Below, one piece after another: positions 41,723 to 50,991 of a stretch of DNA of 64,000 nucleotides. This DNA comes from Fluctibacter halophilus (GTDB lineage Bacteria; Pseudomonadota; Gammaproteobacteria; Enterobacterales; Alteromonadaceae). The position numbers and the translations under genes are program-made. The stretch spans positions 186,001 to 250,000 of the forward strand of contig NZ_JAJEWP010000004.1 of assembly GCF_020687825.1 (NCBI RefSeq), read 5' to 3'. A model generated the notes under the pieces. That model saw only the letters and a program-made list of their open reading frames with translations, had not been told where the DNA came from and searched no databases. How positions within the stretch are numbered: the first letter of the stretch is position 1; each line of letters starts with the position of its first letter.

Positions 41723-42661
41723 ATGGTTTCTTTTCGCACATACCTGATTGCCGGGCTGTTGATGGCCCTGTATCACCCCTTCGATTCATGCGCTAACACC
41801 GCGCAACAAGCCCCGGTCGAGGAAGTGACCGAGCAAACCAGCGAGGAGCCTGCTGCGCCAATCCTGGAAGAGCGTATGAAAGCCGATCGTGATGCATTGA
41901 AGAACCCTTTTGCCATCACCCAGCATCGGCCAAACTACCTGTTGCCCTACAGTCATGTCAGCAATCCCAATCCACTGGGTAACAATGAAGACAGTCAGAA
42001 CAGCATCGACAACAATGAAGCCAAGTTTCAAATCAGCATGCGGATGCCGATTTACCAACAAGACGATCGACTGGACGGGGTTTACTTTGGCTTCACGGTG
42101 AAATCTTTCTGGCAGTTGTATAATAGCGACGCGTCGAAGCCGTTTCGGGAAACCAATTATGAGCCCGAAGTGTTTTATGAATGGCACAGCGACATTCGCT
42201 TTTTGGGTTACGACTTCAACATCGCCCGACTGGGTATCAACCATCAGTCCAATGGCCAGAGCGGCATCCGCTCACGCAGTTGGAACCGCATATACGCCTC
42301 TCTGCTGTTCAGCGATCAGGATGAATTCTACTTTCTCAAGGCCTGGTACCGGATCAAAGAAGAAGAAAAACTGGACCCCAATGATGTCACCGGCGATGAC
42401 AACCCGGACATTACCCATTACCTCGGTCACCTAGAACTCGGTTACGGTACACGCTTTGGTAAGTGGCAATTGATGACCATGTTGCGCAACAACCTGAAAT
42501 CGTCTGACAATAAGGGCTCGATTGAGCTGAACCTCACTTATCCGGTGACGGAACGTTACTCGGTATTGCTTCAGTACTTTAACGGCTATGGTGACTCTCT
42601 GATTGACTACAATCGACACCAGCAACGGATTGGCATCGGCGTACAGCTGACCTTCCTGTAG
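41723..42661 (+). CDS. pldA: Outer-membrane phospholipase A
   Basis: OMPLA is a calcium-dependent outer-membrane barrel that hydrolyses misplaced phospholipids and keeps the outer leaflet asymmetric. The 312-residue protein has a signal peptide (about 1-24), a charged stretch, and the barrel. The catalytic triad His174, Ser176 and Asn188 (INHQSNGQS and SRSWNR) keeps the E. coli spacing (His142, Ser144, Asn156). The last residue is Leu after Phe (LTFL). AAGGA lies ten bases before the ATG. It is divergent from glnK and shares its intergenic control region. Confidence 0.95.
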   Translation: MVSFRTYLIAGLLMALYHPFDSCANTAQQAPVEEVTEQTSEEPAAPILEERMKADRDALKNPFAITQHRPNYLLPYSHVSNPNPLGNNEDSQNSIDNNEAKFQISMRMPIYQQDDRLDGVYFGFTVKSFWQLYNSDASKPFRETNYEPEVFYEWHSDIRFLGYDFNIARLGINHQSNGQSGIRSRSWNRIYASLLFSDQDEFYFLKAWYRIKEEEKLDPNDVTGDDNPDITHYLGHLELGYGTRFGKWQLMTMLRNNLKSSDNKGSIELNLTYPVTERYSVLLQYFNGYGDSLIDYNRHQQRIGIGVQLTFL

Positions 42662-42743
42662 CGTTCGGACACCCCGCATAACACCGGGAACTTCCGCTGG
42701 CTTCAGCACTCTATTGGTGACATCGAATCACCGCCAGGCTGTT

Positions 42744-43478
42744 ATGCGCCATTCGCAGGAAAGCGAACCCCGTTTCAACAAATCCCTTTGGATAACCCTC
42801 GGGTTTTCGGCGGTGCTGCACCTGTTGTTGTTTTGGCTGTTGGCCACTTCAGTCACGGTTAAGAAACCTTCTCCGGCGACGGTGACACCCGTGATCAGTG
42901 CCCGTTTAGTGACCCAGCCTCACGACATCGCACCTCCACCGCCTGACCCCGATAACGGTAACATTGAAGAGCAGATAGCAGCACCGGACCCCGTTCCTGC
43001 GCCAGTCGAGGTGTCTGCACAGGAAACAGCACAACAGCAAACACCTTCGCCAGACGTGGCGGCTGATACAGCGCCGCCTGCAGAACCAACAGCGGTATCT
43101 GAATCACCCCAACCCTCGGCCACGTTTGCGGGCAGTGCAGTATCAGAATGGACCCAACGTCACGTGCAGCAGTTGCAACAACAGCAACAGCAGGGAATGG
43201 CGCAACGGGAAGCCAGTGACTACCGCCGAACGCGGATATCTCCGACACTGCGTTCATCTGCTCCCGTCTTGTCACCTGAACAAGCGCTGCGCAAAGCCAC
43301 CACCGTGCGCGCCAACTGTGAGTCGGGTGCCGGCAAATCGGTGGCGCTGTTAAGTGGCTTGATGGGTGGTGTGGTGCAATGCTCTGAGCCACCACCGATA
43401 GAAGGGTTTATCCAACATCGTCTGAACAAAAGCAATGGCACGGGCTTACCTGAAGGGCCCGCGCACGAACCCCGTTAG
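42744..43478 (+). CDS. Proline-rich single-pass membrane protein, TonB-like
   Basis: The 244-residue product has a short cytoplasmic tail, one membrane helix (about 17-36, LWITLGFSAVLHLLLFWLL), a long Pro/Ala/Gln/Glu-rich region (about 45-135), a glutamine-rich helix (QQLQQQQQQG) and a small C-terminal part with two cysteines. The N-terminal arrangement is like TonB or TolA, but no TonB C-terminal domain can be seen, so I do not name it. The ATG at 42744 is used; an in-frame TTG lies at 42714. It is downstream of pldA and its stop interlocks with that of mrcB (TTAG). Confidence 0.6.
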   Translation: MRHSQESEPRFNKSLWITLGFSAVLHLLLFWLLATSVTVKKPSPATVTPVISARLVTQPHDIAPPPPDPDNGNIEEQIAAPDPVPAPVEVSAQETAQQQTPSPDVAADTAPPAEPTAVSESPQPSATFAGSAVSEWTQRHVQQLQQQQQQGMAQREASDYRRTRISPTLRSSAPVLSPEQALRKATTVRANCESGAGKSVALLSGLMGGVVQCSEPPPIEGFIQHRLNKSNGTGLPEGPAHEPR

Positions 43479-45778
43479 TCACGCCCCAGAAGCCGTTCCC
43501 ACCAGGACTTTTCCTGCTTAGGCTGACGTTCCTGACCCGCGCAATCCATCGGTTCCTCCGGCAATGCGGCAAGGATCGCAGGGACACTGAGACTGTTCTT
43601 ACATCCGGCACGCATGTAGCGTCCATCCTCATGGTTGAAGTGAGCAATCCCCAATCCTGCCGGGAAACGACGGGTGAGCGACTTGGGTACGATGCGGCTC
43701 TGATAGTCGATAAAGACCTGCAGTGCGCCACTGGCTCCGGTCAATCCGGTCGGTTGATTGTCGTCATCACCCACCCAGGCGGTGGTCAGGGTGTACTTGT
43801 CATAACCAGAGAACCAGCTATCCCGATAATCATCCGTAGTGCCCGTTTTACCCGCCATATTGATCTCAGGGAAGCGTCCATCAAGGGCTTTGGCGGTGCC
43901 TTCCCGGGTCACTTTGTGCAACGCGTAATTGAGCAGGTAACTGGCCTTTTCATCAAATCGCTGCTCAGCAGGCGTATCGAACCGCCACAACAAGTCATCC
44001 TGGGGCGACAACACTGCCGACACCGCGTGCAACGGCACGTAGCGGCCCTCGTTGGCGATAGTCTGGTACATCTGATTGACCGATAACGGTGACAGGTCGA
44101 CCGCACCAAGGGTCAACGCCGGATACAAGGGAACATCAGCATCAACCCCCAAACGCGCGATGGCATCCGCGACCACCGGTAGCCCCAACGTCATGCCGAG
44201 GCTCACCGTCGGTACATTGAGCGAGCGTGTCAGCGCTTCAACCAGGGGCACCCGTCCACGAAATTTACGGTCCGCGTTTTGCGGCTCCCAACGTTTGCCG
44301 TAGGAACTTTTCAGGGCGATCGGTTCATCGGCCAGCGGTGTAGCCAGGTTGTAATTGCCCGGGTCCTCCAGCGCGGTCAGGTAAATAGCCGGCTTAATCA
44401 GTGACCCGACCGAACGCCGGGCATCCAAAGCACGATTGAAACCGTCATAATCGACCTGACGATCACCAATCAAGGCGCGGATCTCGCCGCTACGGATATC
44501 GCTCACTACCATGGCCCCCTGCAATCTTGGGGCTTTGCTGCGGGCATCGAGGGTCGTCAGACTGGATTGCAAGGCAGCTTCCGCTTTGCGCTGGGCAATG
44601 GAGTCCAGGGTTGTAAACACTTTTATTCCCGCCTGGCGAATGTCGGGATTGGCCAGAACCTGTTGCAACTCACGGCGCACTTTATCCATAAAGGCAGGAT
44701 GTTTGCCTTCGCGAAAGCGAGCACTGTCGGTGACCACCAGCGGCGCATTCAATAGCGGTTCATACTCGGTCCGGGAAATCAGATTGTTATCGAACATCAG
44801 CTTAAGCACCAGATTACGACGCTCAGTGACCCGCTCAGGATAACGTTTCGGATTGTAGTAAGAAGGCCCTTTGATCATGCCCACCAAGGTGGCTATTTCG
44901 GGCAAATTGAGTTCGTTAAGTGGCCGATCGAAGTAATAGTAACTGGCCAGCCCAAAGCCGTGTACCGCCATGGCACCGTTCTGACCGAGAAACACTTCGT
45001 TGAGGTAAGCTTCGAGGATTTCATCTTTGCTGTAACGGGCATCGATCAGCACAGACATCAGGGCCTCTTTGACTTTGCGAACGATGGACTTCTCGTTGCT
45101 CAGGTACATGTTCTTGACCAACTGCTGGGTCAACGTACTACCGCCCTGAACCGCCCTACCCGCCGCGATATTGGCAAACAAGGCGCGCAAAATCGCCAGC
45201 GGTGCAACCCCGTGATGCTGGTAGAAGTTCTGATCCTCCACCACCAGCAACGCATTGATGAGTGCCTTGGGGACGTCATCAAAGGATACCAACATGCGGT
45301 CTTCCCGTTCGGTAGTCACCAAACGCGTTACCAGCCAGGGTTCAAGTCGGAACGTTTCTCGTGTCTGGTTGCCGTCCAGGTCGCGGATCTCCACCAGCTT
45401 ACCGTCCTGCAAAGTCAGCAAAACGCCACTGGCACTCTGATAGCCGTCGGGAAAGGTAAACGGTCGCACCCTCACTGCAATGCGCTGGGTGGCGACTTCG
45501 TATTCTCCGGTATTCTTGGCGTGACTGACACGACGATACCCGAGCAATTCGAGCTCATCGACGATTTCCCCGCGAGTAACATCCTGGCCTAACGCTAATG
45601 TCATCGGGCGAGCAAATATTTGTGCCGGCACTTGCCATTTGGTGCCATTAAAACGGTGTTGGATCTGACTATCGAGGTATACCAGATACGCTGCAACAAT
45701 GGCCATCAGGACCAACAACAACTTCCAGCCATACCGACCAAACCAGCGCCAGGGTTTGAACATGTCTGCTACCGCCAT
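43475..45778 (-). CDS. mrcB: Bifunctional penicillin-binding protein 1B
   Basis: PBP1B polymerises and cross-links peptidoglycan during growth and division. The 767-residue protein has a short cytoplasmic tail, one membrane helix (about 15-37), a UB2H domain (about 55-140) that typifies PBP1B, a GT51 glycosyltransferase with catalytic Glu in VEDQNFYQHHG and the GGSTLTQQLVKN motif, and a transpeptidase with SVGSLIKP (SxxK), SLN and KTGTT. ATG 45778 is preferred over TTG 45787. hrpB upstream matches E. coli hrpB-mrcB. An activator lipoprotein gene is not adjacent. Confidence 0.95.
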   Translation of the reverse strand: MAVADMFKPWRWFGRYGWKLLLVLMAIVAAYLVYLDSQIQHRFNGTKWQVPAQIFARPMTLALGQDVTRGEIVDELELLGYRRVSHAKNTGEYEVATQRIAVRVRPFTFPDGYQSASGVLLTLQDGKLVEIRDLDGNQTRETFRLEPWLVTRLVTTEREDRMLVSFDDVPKALINALLVVEDQNFYQHHGVAPLAILRALFANIAAGRAVQGGSTLTQQLVKNMYLSNEKSIVRKVKEALMSVLIDARYSKDEILEAYLNEVFLGQNGAMAVHGFGLASYYYFDRPLNELNLPEIATLVGMIKGPSYYNPKRYPERVTERRNLVLKLMFDNNLISRTEYEPLLNAPLVVTDSARFREGKHPAFMDKVRRELQQVLANPDIRQAGIKVFTTLDSIAQRKAEAALQSSLTTLDARSKAPRLQGAMVVSDIRSGEIRALIGDRQVDYDGFNRALDARRSVGSLIKPAIYLTALEDPGNYNLATPLADEPIALKSSYGKRWEPQNADRKFRGRVPLVEALTRSLNVPTVSLGMTLGLPVVADAIARLGVDADVPLYPALTLGAVDLSPLSVNQMYQTIANEGRYVPLHAVSAVLSPQDDLLWRFDTPAEQRFDEKASYLLNYALHKVTREGTAKALDGRFPEINMAGKTGTTDDYRDSWFSGYDKYTLTTAWVGDDDNQPTGLTGASGALQVFIDYQSRIVPKSLTRRFPAGLGIAHFNHEDGRYMRAGCKNSLSVPAILAALPEEPMDCAGQERQPKQEKSWWERLLGRD

Positions 45779-45811
45779 GCTTACCAATTTCTTCCTGCAT
45801 AAGTGCGCTGC

Positions 45812-45841
45812 AGTGTATCAAGTCAGCCCATCGGAGGTCGA
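45812..45841 (-). promoter_or_regulatory. Promoter of mrcB
   Basis: On the minus strand TCGACC (45841-45836) is followed after 18 bases by TACACT (45817-45812), with TG one base before the -10 (extended -10). The start would be near 45805, about 27 bases before the ATG at 45778. It lies between the 39-residue membrane peptide gene and mrcB. Confidence 0.45.
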
Positions 45842-45890
45842 GGTTTTATCCTGTCATCATTCGCAGACAGCCCGCCAGCAAGGGCCAAGG

Positions 45891-46010
45891 TTATCCCATC
45901 GAACGATCATTAATGGTTTGGCTCACCACCCATAAAACCAATACACCTACACAGAAGCCCAGACACTGGATACGCTGCCAAACACGCTGTTGTATTGAAC
46001 CCACGTTCAT
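45891..46010 (-). CDS. 39-residue membrane peptide upstream of mrcB
   Basis: A minus-strand frame reads from the ATG at 46010, three bases after a strong GGGAGAAGG ribosome site, to TAA at 45891. The peptide begins MNVGSIQQRVWQRIQCLGF, followed by a hydrophobic helix (about 16-31) and the polar end SQTINDRSMG. The ribosome site and a membrane-peptide pattern make a real gene likely. It lies between hrpB and mrcB on their strand. The remaining bases of the 350-base gap hold no other gene that I can see. Confidence 0.6.
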   Translation of the reverse strand: MNVGSIQQRVWQRIQCLGFCVGVLVLWVVSQTINDRSMG

Positions 46011-46138
46011 ACGCCTTCTCCCTTCAGTCACAAACGGTGCATAGACGACAATCAATTTCCATGCCGTCATTCAATGCTAATCACCGGTGATGACCGCTTG
46101 GCGACACAATCGCGACAATTTGGTGACAAATCAATCGG

Positions 46139-48583
46139 CTACATCGCGCGTTTAGTGCGGGTTGTTGCGGTTGCTGACGCGGGGTCGTCAGGCCAAAAAT
46201 GCTTGGGATAACGACCTTTCATTTCTTTCTGCACCGCCTTGTAGCTGCCCTGCCAAAAACCGGCTAAATCCTGTGTGGTCTGTAAAGGGCGCCGGGCGGG
46301 AGATAACAACACCAGGCTTACCGGTACACGACCGTTGGCCACCCGGGGCGTTTCACCGGTGCCATACATTTCCTGAATTCGCACGGCCAGATGCACACTA
46401 CCGTCATCACGGTATTCCAGGGCATGTTGATGACCGCTGGCTACCGCCAGGCGCTCAGGCAGCCAAGCGTCCATTTGTTGCAACTGGGCATACGCCAAAC
46501 GAGCCTTTAACAACCCAAGCCAGTCCAACTGCTGCAATTGTTTGCGTGACCTGACATTGTCTACATAGGGCAACAACCACTGTTCGAGATTGTCGAGTAA
46601 ATCGGCTTCAGCAAACGATGGCCAATCATCCGCCAGTGTTGACATGAACCGGGCTCGCTTCCACCAGGCCTCGACGTTGGCAGGCCACTGACACCAAGCC
46701 AGTCCATGTTGACGGATCTGCTCACCCAGCAACCGCCGCGCAGTGCCATCGGCGATCTCCTGTGCGGGTTTTCGGTTCAGAACAATACTTCCCAACGACT
46801 GTCGCTGTTCAGCGACAATACGCTCCCGCTGTGGATCCCAATAGCCGCTGTTGTGCCATTGCAACTGGGTGGCAAACAGGGTTTTCAATCGCTGTTCGGT
46901 CAACGGCTCGGCAAGATAAATCTGTGCATCGGCGCCCTTGCCCAATTGCAATTCTGCGACCAGCAAAAAATCATGCCGCGGCCATTGATCGGCGTTGCGT
47001 AACTGCGCTCCGGTGCCATTGGCCAAACGATATAGCCCCTGGCTGCGGGGTTGAGCCAGCCAGTCGTCGAAAGCGATAGCCAACAAACGGTCCACCTCTT
47101 CCAGACAGTCCCGCGCGGCGAGCAACGACACCCCCAGTCGCTTTGCCCAACGCTTGGCCTGCTGATGAAGTGGGTGACGAGATTGGTCAAGCAACCTTTT
47201 CAGGCGCACGGAAAGAACCCCCGTATCGCCTGCCAGTCCACGACTGTCGCCTTCCAGCAACGCACACACACAACACGCCAATGCCGCCAGACTGTCACCG
47301 TGTTGCCGGGCTTCAAGCAACAATTTCGCCAGACGGGGCTCACATCCCAGCGTGACCATCTGGCGCCCCAGCGGCGTCAGCTTGTGTCGCTCATCCATTG
47401 CACCAATGTGCTGCAAGTAGTCGTAAGCCTGACGCAACTGCGCTGGGCGAGGAGGGTCCAATAGGGCCAATGAAGACAGGTCGCTTCCCCACGACGCGAT
47501 ATCCAGCAACACACCACTGACATCAACACGGAGCATATCCGGCGTATCTTGTTGCGCCATTCTCGATTGCTGCTCCTGCGGCCACAGACGGTAGCAATGT
47601 CCGGGTTGCACCCGCCCTGCTCGCCCTGCGCGCTGCACACTGGCGGCCTGAGATATACGCTGGGTTTCCAATATCGGTAACCCCCGACGCAGGTCAAAAC
47701 GCAGTTGCTTTTCCAACCCAACGTCAATCACCACCACGATACCTTCGAGGGTCAGACTGGTCTGGGCAATGTTGGTCGACAACACCACTTTACGCCGTCC
47801 GGGAGGTGACGGGGCAATCGCGCGGGACTGTTCTAAGACCGACAGAGCGCCGTACAGCGGCACCACGTCGACGTGCTGGGGGCATGACTTCAGAGCTTCC
47901 CTGAGATTATCTATCTCGCGACGGCCCGGCAGAAACACCAACACATCTCCCGGGTGTTGGTTGAGCACATCCCCCACTAACGTCGCCACGAAGGGCGCCA
48001 GCGGTGTTCGGCTGTCCCAGGGGCGATAATGCTCGCATACCGGGAAACTGCGCCCCTCACTGACCAATTCAGTGGCATCAGGCATCCAGCGTTTTAACCC
48101 CTGACTGTCGAGGGTCGCTGACATGACCAGCAAGCGCAGATCCTCCCGTAGCCCCTGTTGGGCTTCCAGTGCAAAGGCAAACGACAGATCAGAATGTATA
48201 TTGCGTTCGTGAAACTCATCAAAAATGACCAGTCCCACCCCGTCCAGCGTGGGATCTGCCTGCAAACGTCGGGTCAACAACCCTTCAGTAACAATCAGCA
48301 AACGGGTTTTGTCGCTGCGGCAAGACTCACCGCGCACCTGGTAACCGATGGTTTCACCCACCGAATCACCCCATTGTTGGGCCAGATAGTGGGCAATGGC
48401 GCGCACCGCAACCCGTCGCGGCTGTAACATGATGATCTGCTGATGCTGAAATCGAGGATGACGCAGCAGATGCAGTGGCAACACTGTGGATTTGCCCGCA
48501 CCGGTCGGCGCTTCAAGGATGACATTGCCGGCAATCAGCGCGGCATCCAGATCATCAAACAGGTTTTCTACAGGATGTTGCAT
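46139..48583 (-). CDS. hrpB: ATP-dependent helicase HrpB
   Basis: HrpB is a DEAH/RHA-family RNA helicase of unknown target. The 814-residue protein has Walker A APTGAGKST (about 27-35), DEFHERN (DEAH-like box), SAT motif III, the helicase C-terminal domain with QRAGRAGR (VQRAGRAGRVQPG), an HA2 domain and the HrpB-specific C-terminal domain ending in KRYPKHFWPDDP-like KGRYPKHFWPDD. The ATG at 48583 is preferred over an in-frame TTG at 48601, giving the E. coli length. It diverges from thpR. Confidence 0.95.
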   Translation of the reverse strand: MQHPVENLFDDLDAALIAGNVILEAPTGAGKSTVLPLHLLRHPRFQHQQIIMLQPRRVAVRAIAHYLAQQWGDSVGETIGYQVRGESCRSDKTRLLIVTEGLLTRRLQADPTLDGVGLVIFDEFHERNIHSDLSFAFALEAQQGLREDLRLLVMSATLDSQGLKRWMPDATELVSEGRSFPVCEHYRPWDSRTPLAPFVATLVGDVLNQHPGDVLVFLPGRREIDNLREALKSCPQHVDVVPLYGALSVLEQSRAIAPSPPGRRKVVLSTNIAQTSLTLEGIVVVIDVGLEKQLRFDLRRGLPILETQRISQAASVQRAGRAGRVQPGHCYRLWPQEQQSRMAQQDTPDMLRVDVSGVLLDIASWGSDLSSLALLDPPRPAQLRQAYDYLQHIGAMDERHKLTPLGRQMVTLGCEPRLAKLLLEARQHGDSLAALACCVCALLEGDSRGLAGDTGVLSVRLKRLLDQSRHPLHQQAKRWAKRLGVSLLAARDCLEEVDRLLAIAFDDWLAQPRSQGLYRLANGTGAQLRNADQWPRHDFLLVAELQLGKGADAQIYLAEPLTEQRLKTLFATQLQWHNSGYWDPQRERIVAEQRQSLGSIVLNRKPAQEIADGTARRLLGEQIRQHGLAWCQWPANVEAWWKRARFMSTLADDWPSFAEADLLDNLEQWLLPYVDNVRSRKQLQQLDWLGLLKARLAYAQLQQMDAWLPERLAVASGHQHALEYRDDGSVHLAVRIQEMYGTGETPRVANGRVPVSLVLLSPARRPLQTTQDLAGFWQGSYKAVQKEMKGRYPKHFWPDDPASATATTRTKRAM

Positions 48584-48648
48584 GGACTTTACGACAAACA
48601 AGGGGATAATGAATTCACGGAGCTAAGTGTAACGATTGAGGCGAACAA

Positions 48649-49185
48649 ATGCGCTGTTTTTTGGGATTTGATCTAACCGCAGCAGAAAAGCTACAACTGC
48701 AATCCTGGTGTGACAAGGCCCTTCCTCCGCTACACAAAGCTGTTCCTCCGGCCAATTATCACATAACCAGCGTATTCCTCGGCCAGCTTGAAGACGACCA
48801 GCTTGATCACCTCACCCAGGCTCTCGACACGCTCAACTGGGATGCCTTTGAACTGCACATTGATGAACTGGGCTACTGGAAAAAACCACGTATTTTATAT
48901 GCCGGTTGCCAGCACATTCCCGACGGCGCCAACGCCGTGCACCGGCAACTGGCGGCTATCGCCCATCAGGCCGGTATCAATGTCCAGCACGGGCACTATG
49001 TTCCGCACATCACCGTGGCGCGCAAAGTGGTTGAACCGGTCCCTTCCCCGCTTTTTCAGCCCGCCATGACGATACGTCTTAGCCAGCTGCACTTGTTCGA
49101 GTCGGTGTCCGGGAAACAGGGGGTACACTACCCCATTCGACGCTCCTGGCCTTGTCGGTTACGTTCGCCGGGACATCGGCTGTGA
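48649..49185 (+). CDS. thpR: RNA 2',3'-cyclic phosphodiesterase (2H family)
   Basis: ThpR opens 2',3'-cyclic phosphate ends of RNA and was first seen as a 2'-5' RNA ligase. The 178-residue protein starts MRCFLGFDLT and has the two HxTx motifs of the 2H phosphoesterase fold: His38-Ile-Thr40 (NYHITSVFLG) and His120-Ile-Thr122 (VPHITVAR). GAGGCG lies upstream of the ATG. It diverges from hrpB, both related to RNA, with only about 65 bases between the starts. Confidence 0.93.
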   Translation: MRCFLGFDLTAAEKLQLQSWCDKALPPLHKAVPPANYHITSVFLGQLEDDQLDHLTQALDTLNWDAFELHIDELGYWKKPRILYAGCQHIPDGANAVHRQLAAIAHQAGINVQHGHYVPHITVARKVVEPVPSPLFQPAMTIRLSQLHLFESVSGKQGVHYPIRRSWPCRLRSPGHRL

Positions 49186-49283
49186 GGCAATTCTATCCCG
49201 CCACACAAACCACTGGTCACATTCCGCTTGCCTCTGTCAACGCCCCGTATACATGATGACCCATCAGCCTACAGGAGACTGCC

Positions 49284-50042
49284 ATGTTTCGTTCCGCCCC
49301 CTCAATTATCGCGTTAGCAGCATTGATGACATTCAGCTCCCCTGAAGTCATTGCTGACCCTTTGACAAAATTGCTGGACAGCCCCGAGCGCAGTGAAGCT
49401 GATCGCACTGCTGATGCCCGGCGCAAGCCGGCCTCGTTCATGGCGTTCCTGGACGTTCAAAAAGACATGCAGGTGCTCGATGTGTTCTCCGGCGGTGGCT
49501 ACTACAGCGAAATCGCCGCTGCAGTTGTGGGCCCCGGCGGCCAGGTGATTGCGCACAATAACCAGGCTTATGTGGATTATATTGGGCAGGACAAGCTTTC
49601 TGCACGCTACGCCGATGGTCGCCTCCCCAACGTCAAACAGTTGATCCAGGAGGCAAACGAACTGTCGCTGCCACAACAACAGTACGACCGGATCCTGTTG
49701 GTACTCAGTTTCCACGACTTGTTTTATGCGGATCCTGACAATGGCTGGCCAGCCATCGATGCCCCGGCGTTTATGAAAACCCTGCGTAGCAGCCTTAAAC
49801 CCGGCGGCTTGATCGGCATCATTGACCATGTGGCGGCGCCGGGAACAAACACCTCGGTGGCACAAACCTTTCATCGCATTTCGCCGGACATTATCATTGA
49901 AAAGATGCAACAGTGGGGTTTTGGTTTGCACAAACAGGCGGACTATCTCAGAAACCCCGACGATCCATTAACTGTCCCGATGTGGGATGAAAGTATCCGC
50001 GGCAAGACGGACCGGGTCGTCATGGCGTTTACTGCCCTGTAG
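49284..50042 (+). CDS. Secreted class I SAM-dependent methyltransferase-like protein
   Basis: The 252-residue protein starts with a Sec signal peptide (about 1-25, ending VIADP) and continues with a Rossmann methyltransferase core. Motif I is VLDVFSGGGYYSE (about 64-76), an acidic residue follows later, and LKPGGLIGIIDHVAAPG is the post-motif strand typical of COG4798-like proteins. A methyltransferase outside the cytoplasm would lack a known supply of AdoMet, so activity in the periplasm is doubtful; binding of another ligand is possible. CAGGAGA precedes the ATG. Target and pathway are not known. Confidence 0.8.
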   Translation: MFRSAPSIIALAALMTFSSPEVIADPLTKLLDSPERSEADRTADARRKPASFMAFLDVQKDMQVLDVFSGGGYYSEIAAAVVGPGGQVIAHNNQAYVDYIGQDKLSARYADGRLPNVKQLIQEANELSLPQQQYDRILLVLSFHDLFYADPDNGWPAIDAPAFMKTLRSSLKPGGLIGIIDHVAAPGTNTSVAQTFHRISPDIIIEKMQQWGFGLHKQADYLRNPDDPLTVPMWDESIRGKTDRVVMAFTAL

Positions 50043-50126
50043 GGCATATCCTATGCCGATGCGGTGCTTTACCTGATCGACAGAATGTCGCACACTCCGC
50101 TGATAACGCATGGATCAGGAAGCACA

Positions 50127-50981
50127 ATGCAACAAACCTTTCGACTGATCATTGATTGCCCCGACCAGATTGGCCTGGTCGCGGCGGTCAGTGAATTTCT
50201 CGCGCAACAGCAAGCCACTATTTTAGAAGCCAACCATCACAGTGATCGTCAACTGGGCCGGTTTTTCATGCGCCATGAAATCATGGCTGATACAGTCAAC
50301 CTGGACAAACAAGCGCTAGAGCAAGCCTTTGCGCCGATTGCCGAACGGTTCAATATGCGCTGGCGTATCACCGACTCCCTGCAAAAGCAGCGGGTGGCGC
50401 TGCTCGCCAGTCATGAGTCTCACTGCCTGAACGATTTACTGCACCGCTGGCACAGCGGCGAATTGGCCTGTGATATCCCGTGTATCATTGCCAACCACCC
50501 GCAAATGAAACAGTTTGCAGACTGGTACAAAGTGCCTTTTCACTGGGTTGACTTCAAAAATCAGGACAAGACTGCAGCATTCAAGGAAATTGCCACGTTA
50601 CTGGAAGCCTACAACATCGATTTGACCGTGCTTGCGCGTTTCATGCAGATTTTACCGGACACCCTGTGCGAACAGCTGGCCGGACGGGCAATCAATATTC
50701 ACCACAGTTTCCTGCCCTCCTTTGCCGGCGCGAAACCTTACCAGCAGGCGTACGAGCGTGGGGTAAAGCTGATTGGTGCAACCTGCCACTACGTCACTCA
50801 GGATTTAGACGAAGGCCCGATCATCGAACAGGAAGTGATCCGTATCAGTCACTCAGACACAGCCGCGGACATGGTGCGCAAAGGTAAGAATTGTGAGACT
50901 ACCGCATTGGCAGCCGGGGTACGTTACCACCTGGAAGACAGGGTCATCATTCACCAGAATAAAACCGTGGTGTTTGCCTGA
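50127..50981 (+). CDS. purU: Formyltetrahydrofolate deformylase
   Basis: PurU hydrolyses 10-formyl-THF to formate and THF, balancing one-carbon units and supplying formate to PurT. The 284-residue protein has an N-terminal ACT domain (about 5-85, DCPDQIGLVAAVSEFLA) and a C-terminal formyl-hydrolase domain with INIHHSFLPSF (catalytic Asn and His) and YVTQDLDEGPIIEQ (catalytic Asp). The ATG at 50127 follows AGGAAG and gives the E. coli length; in-frame codons from 50064 lack a site. It ends ten bases from a convergent hypothetical gene. Confidence 0.96.
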   Translation: MQQTFRLIIDCPDQIGLVAAVSEFLAQQQATILEANHHSDRQLGRFFMRHEIMADTVNLDKQALEQAFAPIAERFNMRWRITDSLQKQRVALLASHESHCLNDLLHRWHSGELACDIPCIIANHPQMKQFADWYKVPFHWVDFKNQDKTAAFKEIATLLEAYNIDLTVLARFMQILPDTLCEQLAGRAINIHHSFLPSFAGAKPYQQAYERGVKLIGATCHYVTQDLDEGPIIEQEVIRISHSDTAADMVRKGKNCETTALAAGVRYHLEDRVIIHQNKTVVFA

Positions 50982-50991
50982 TCTGACGCCC

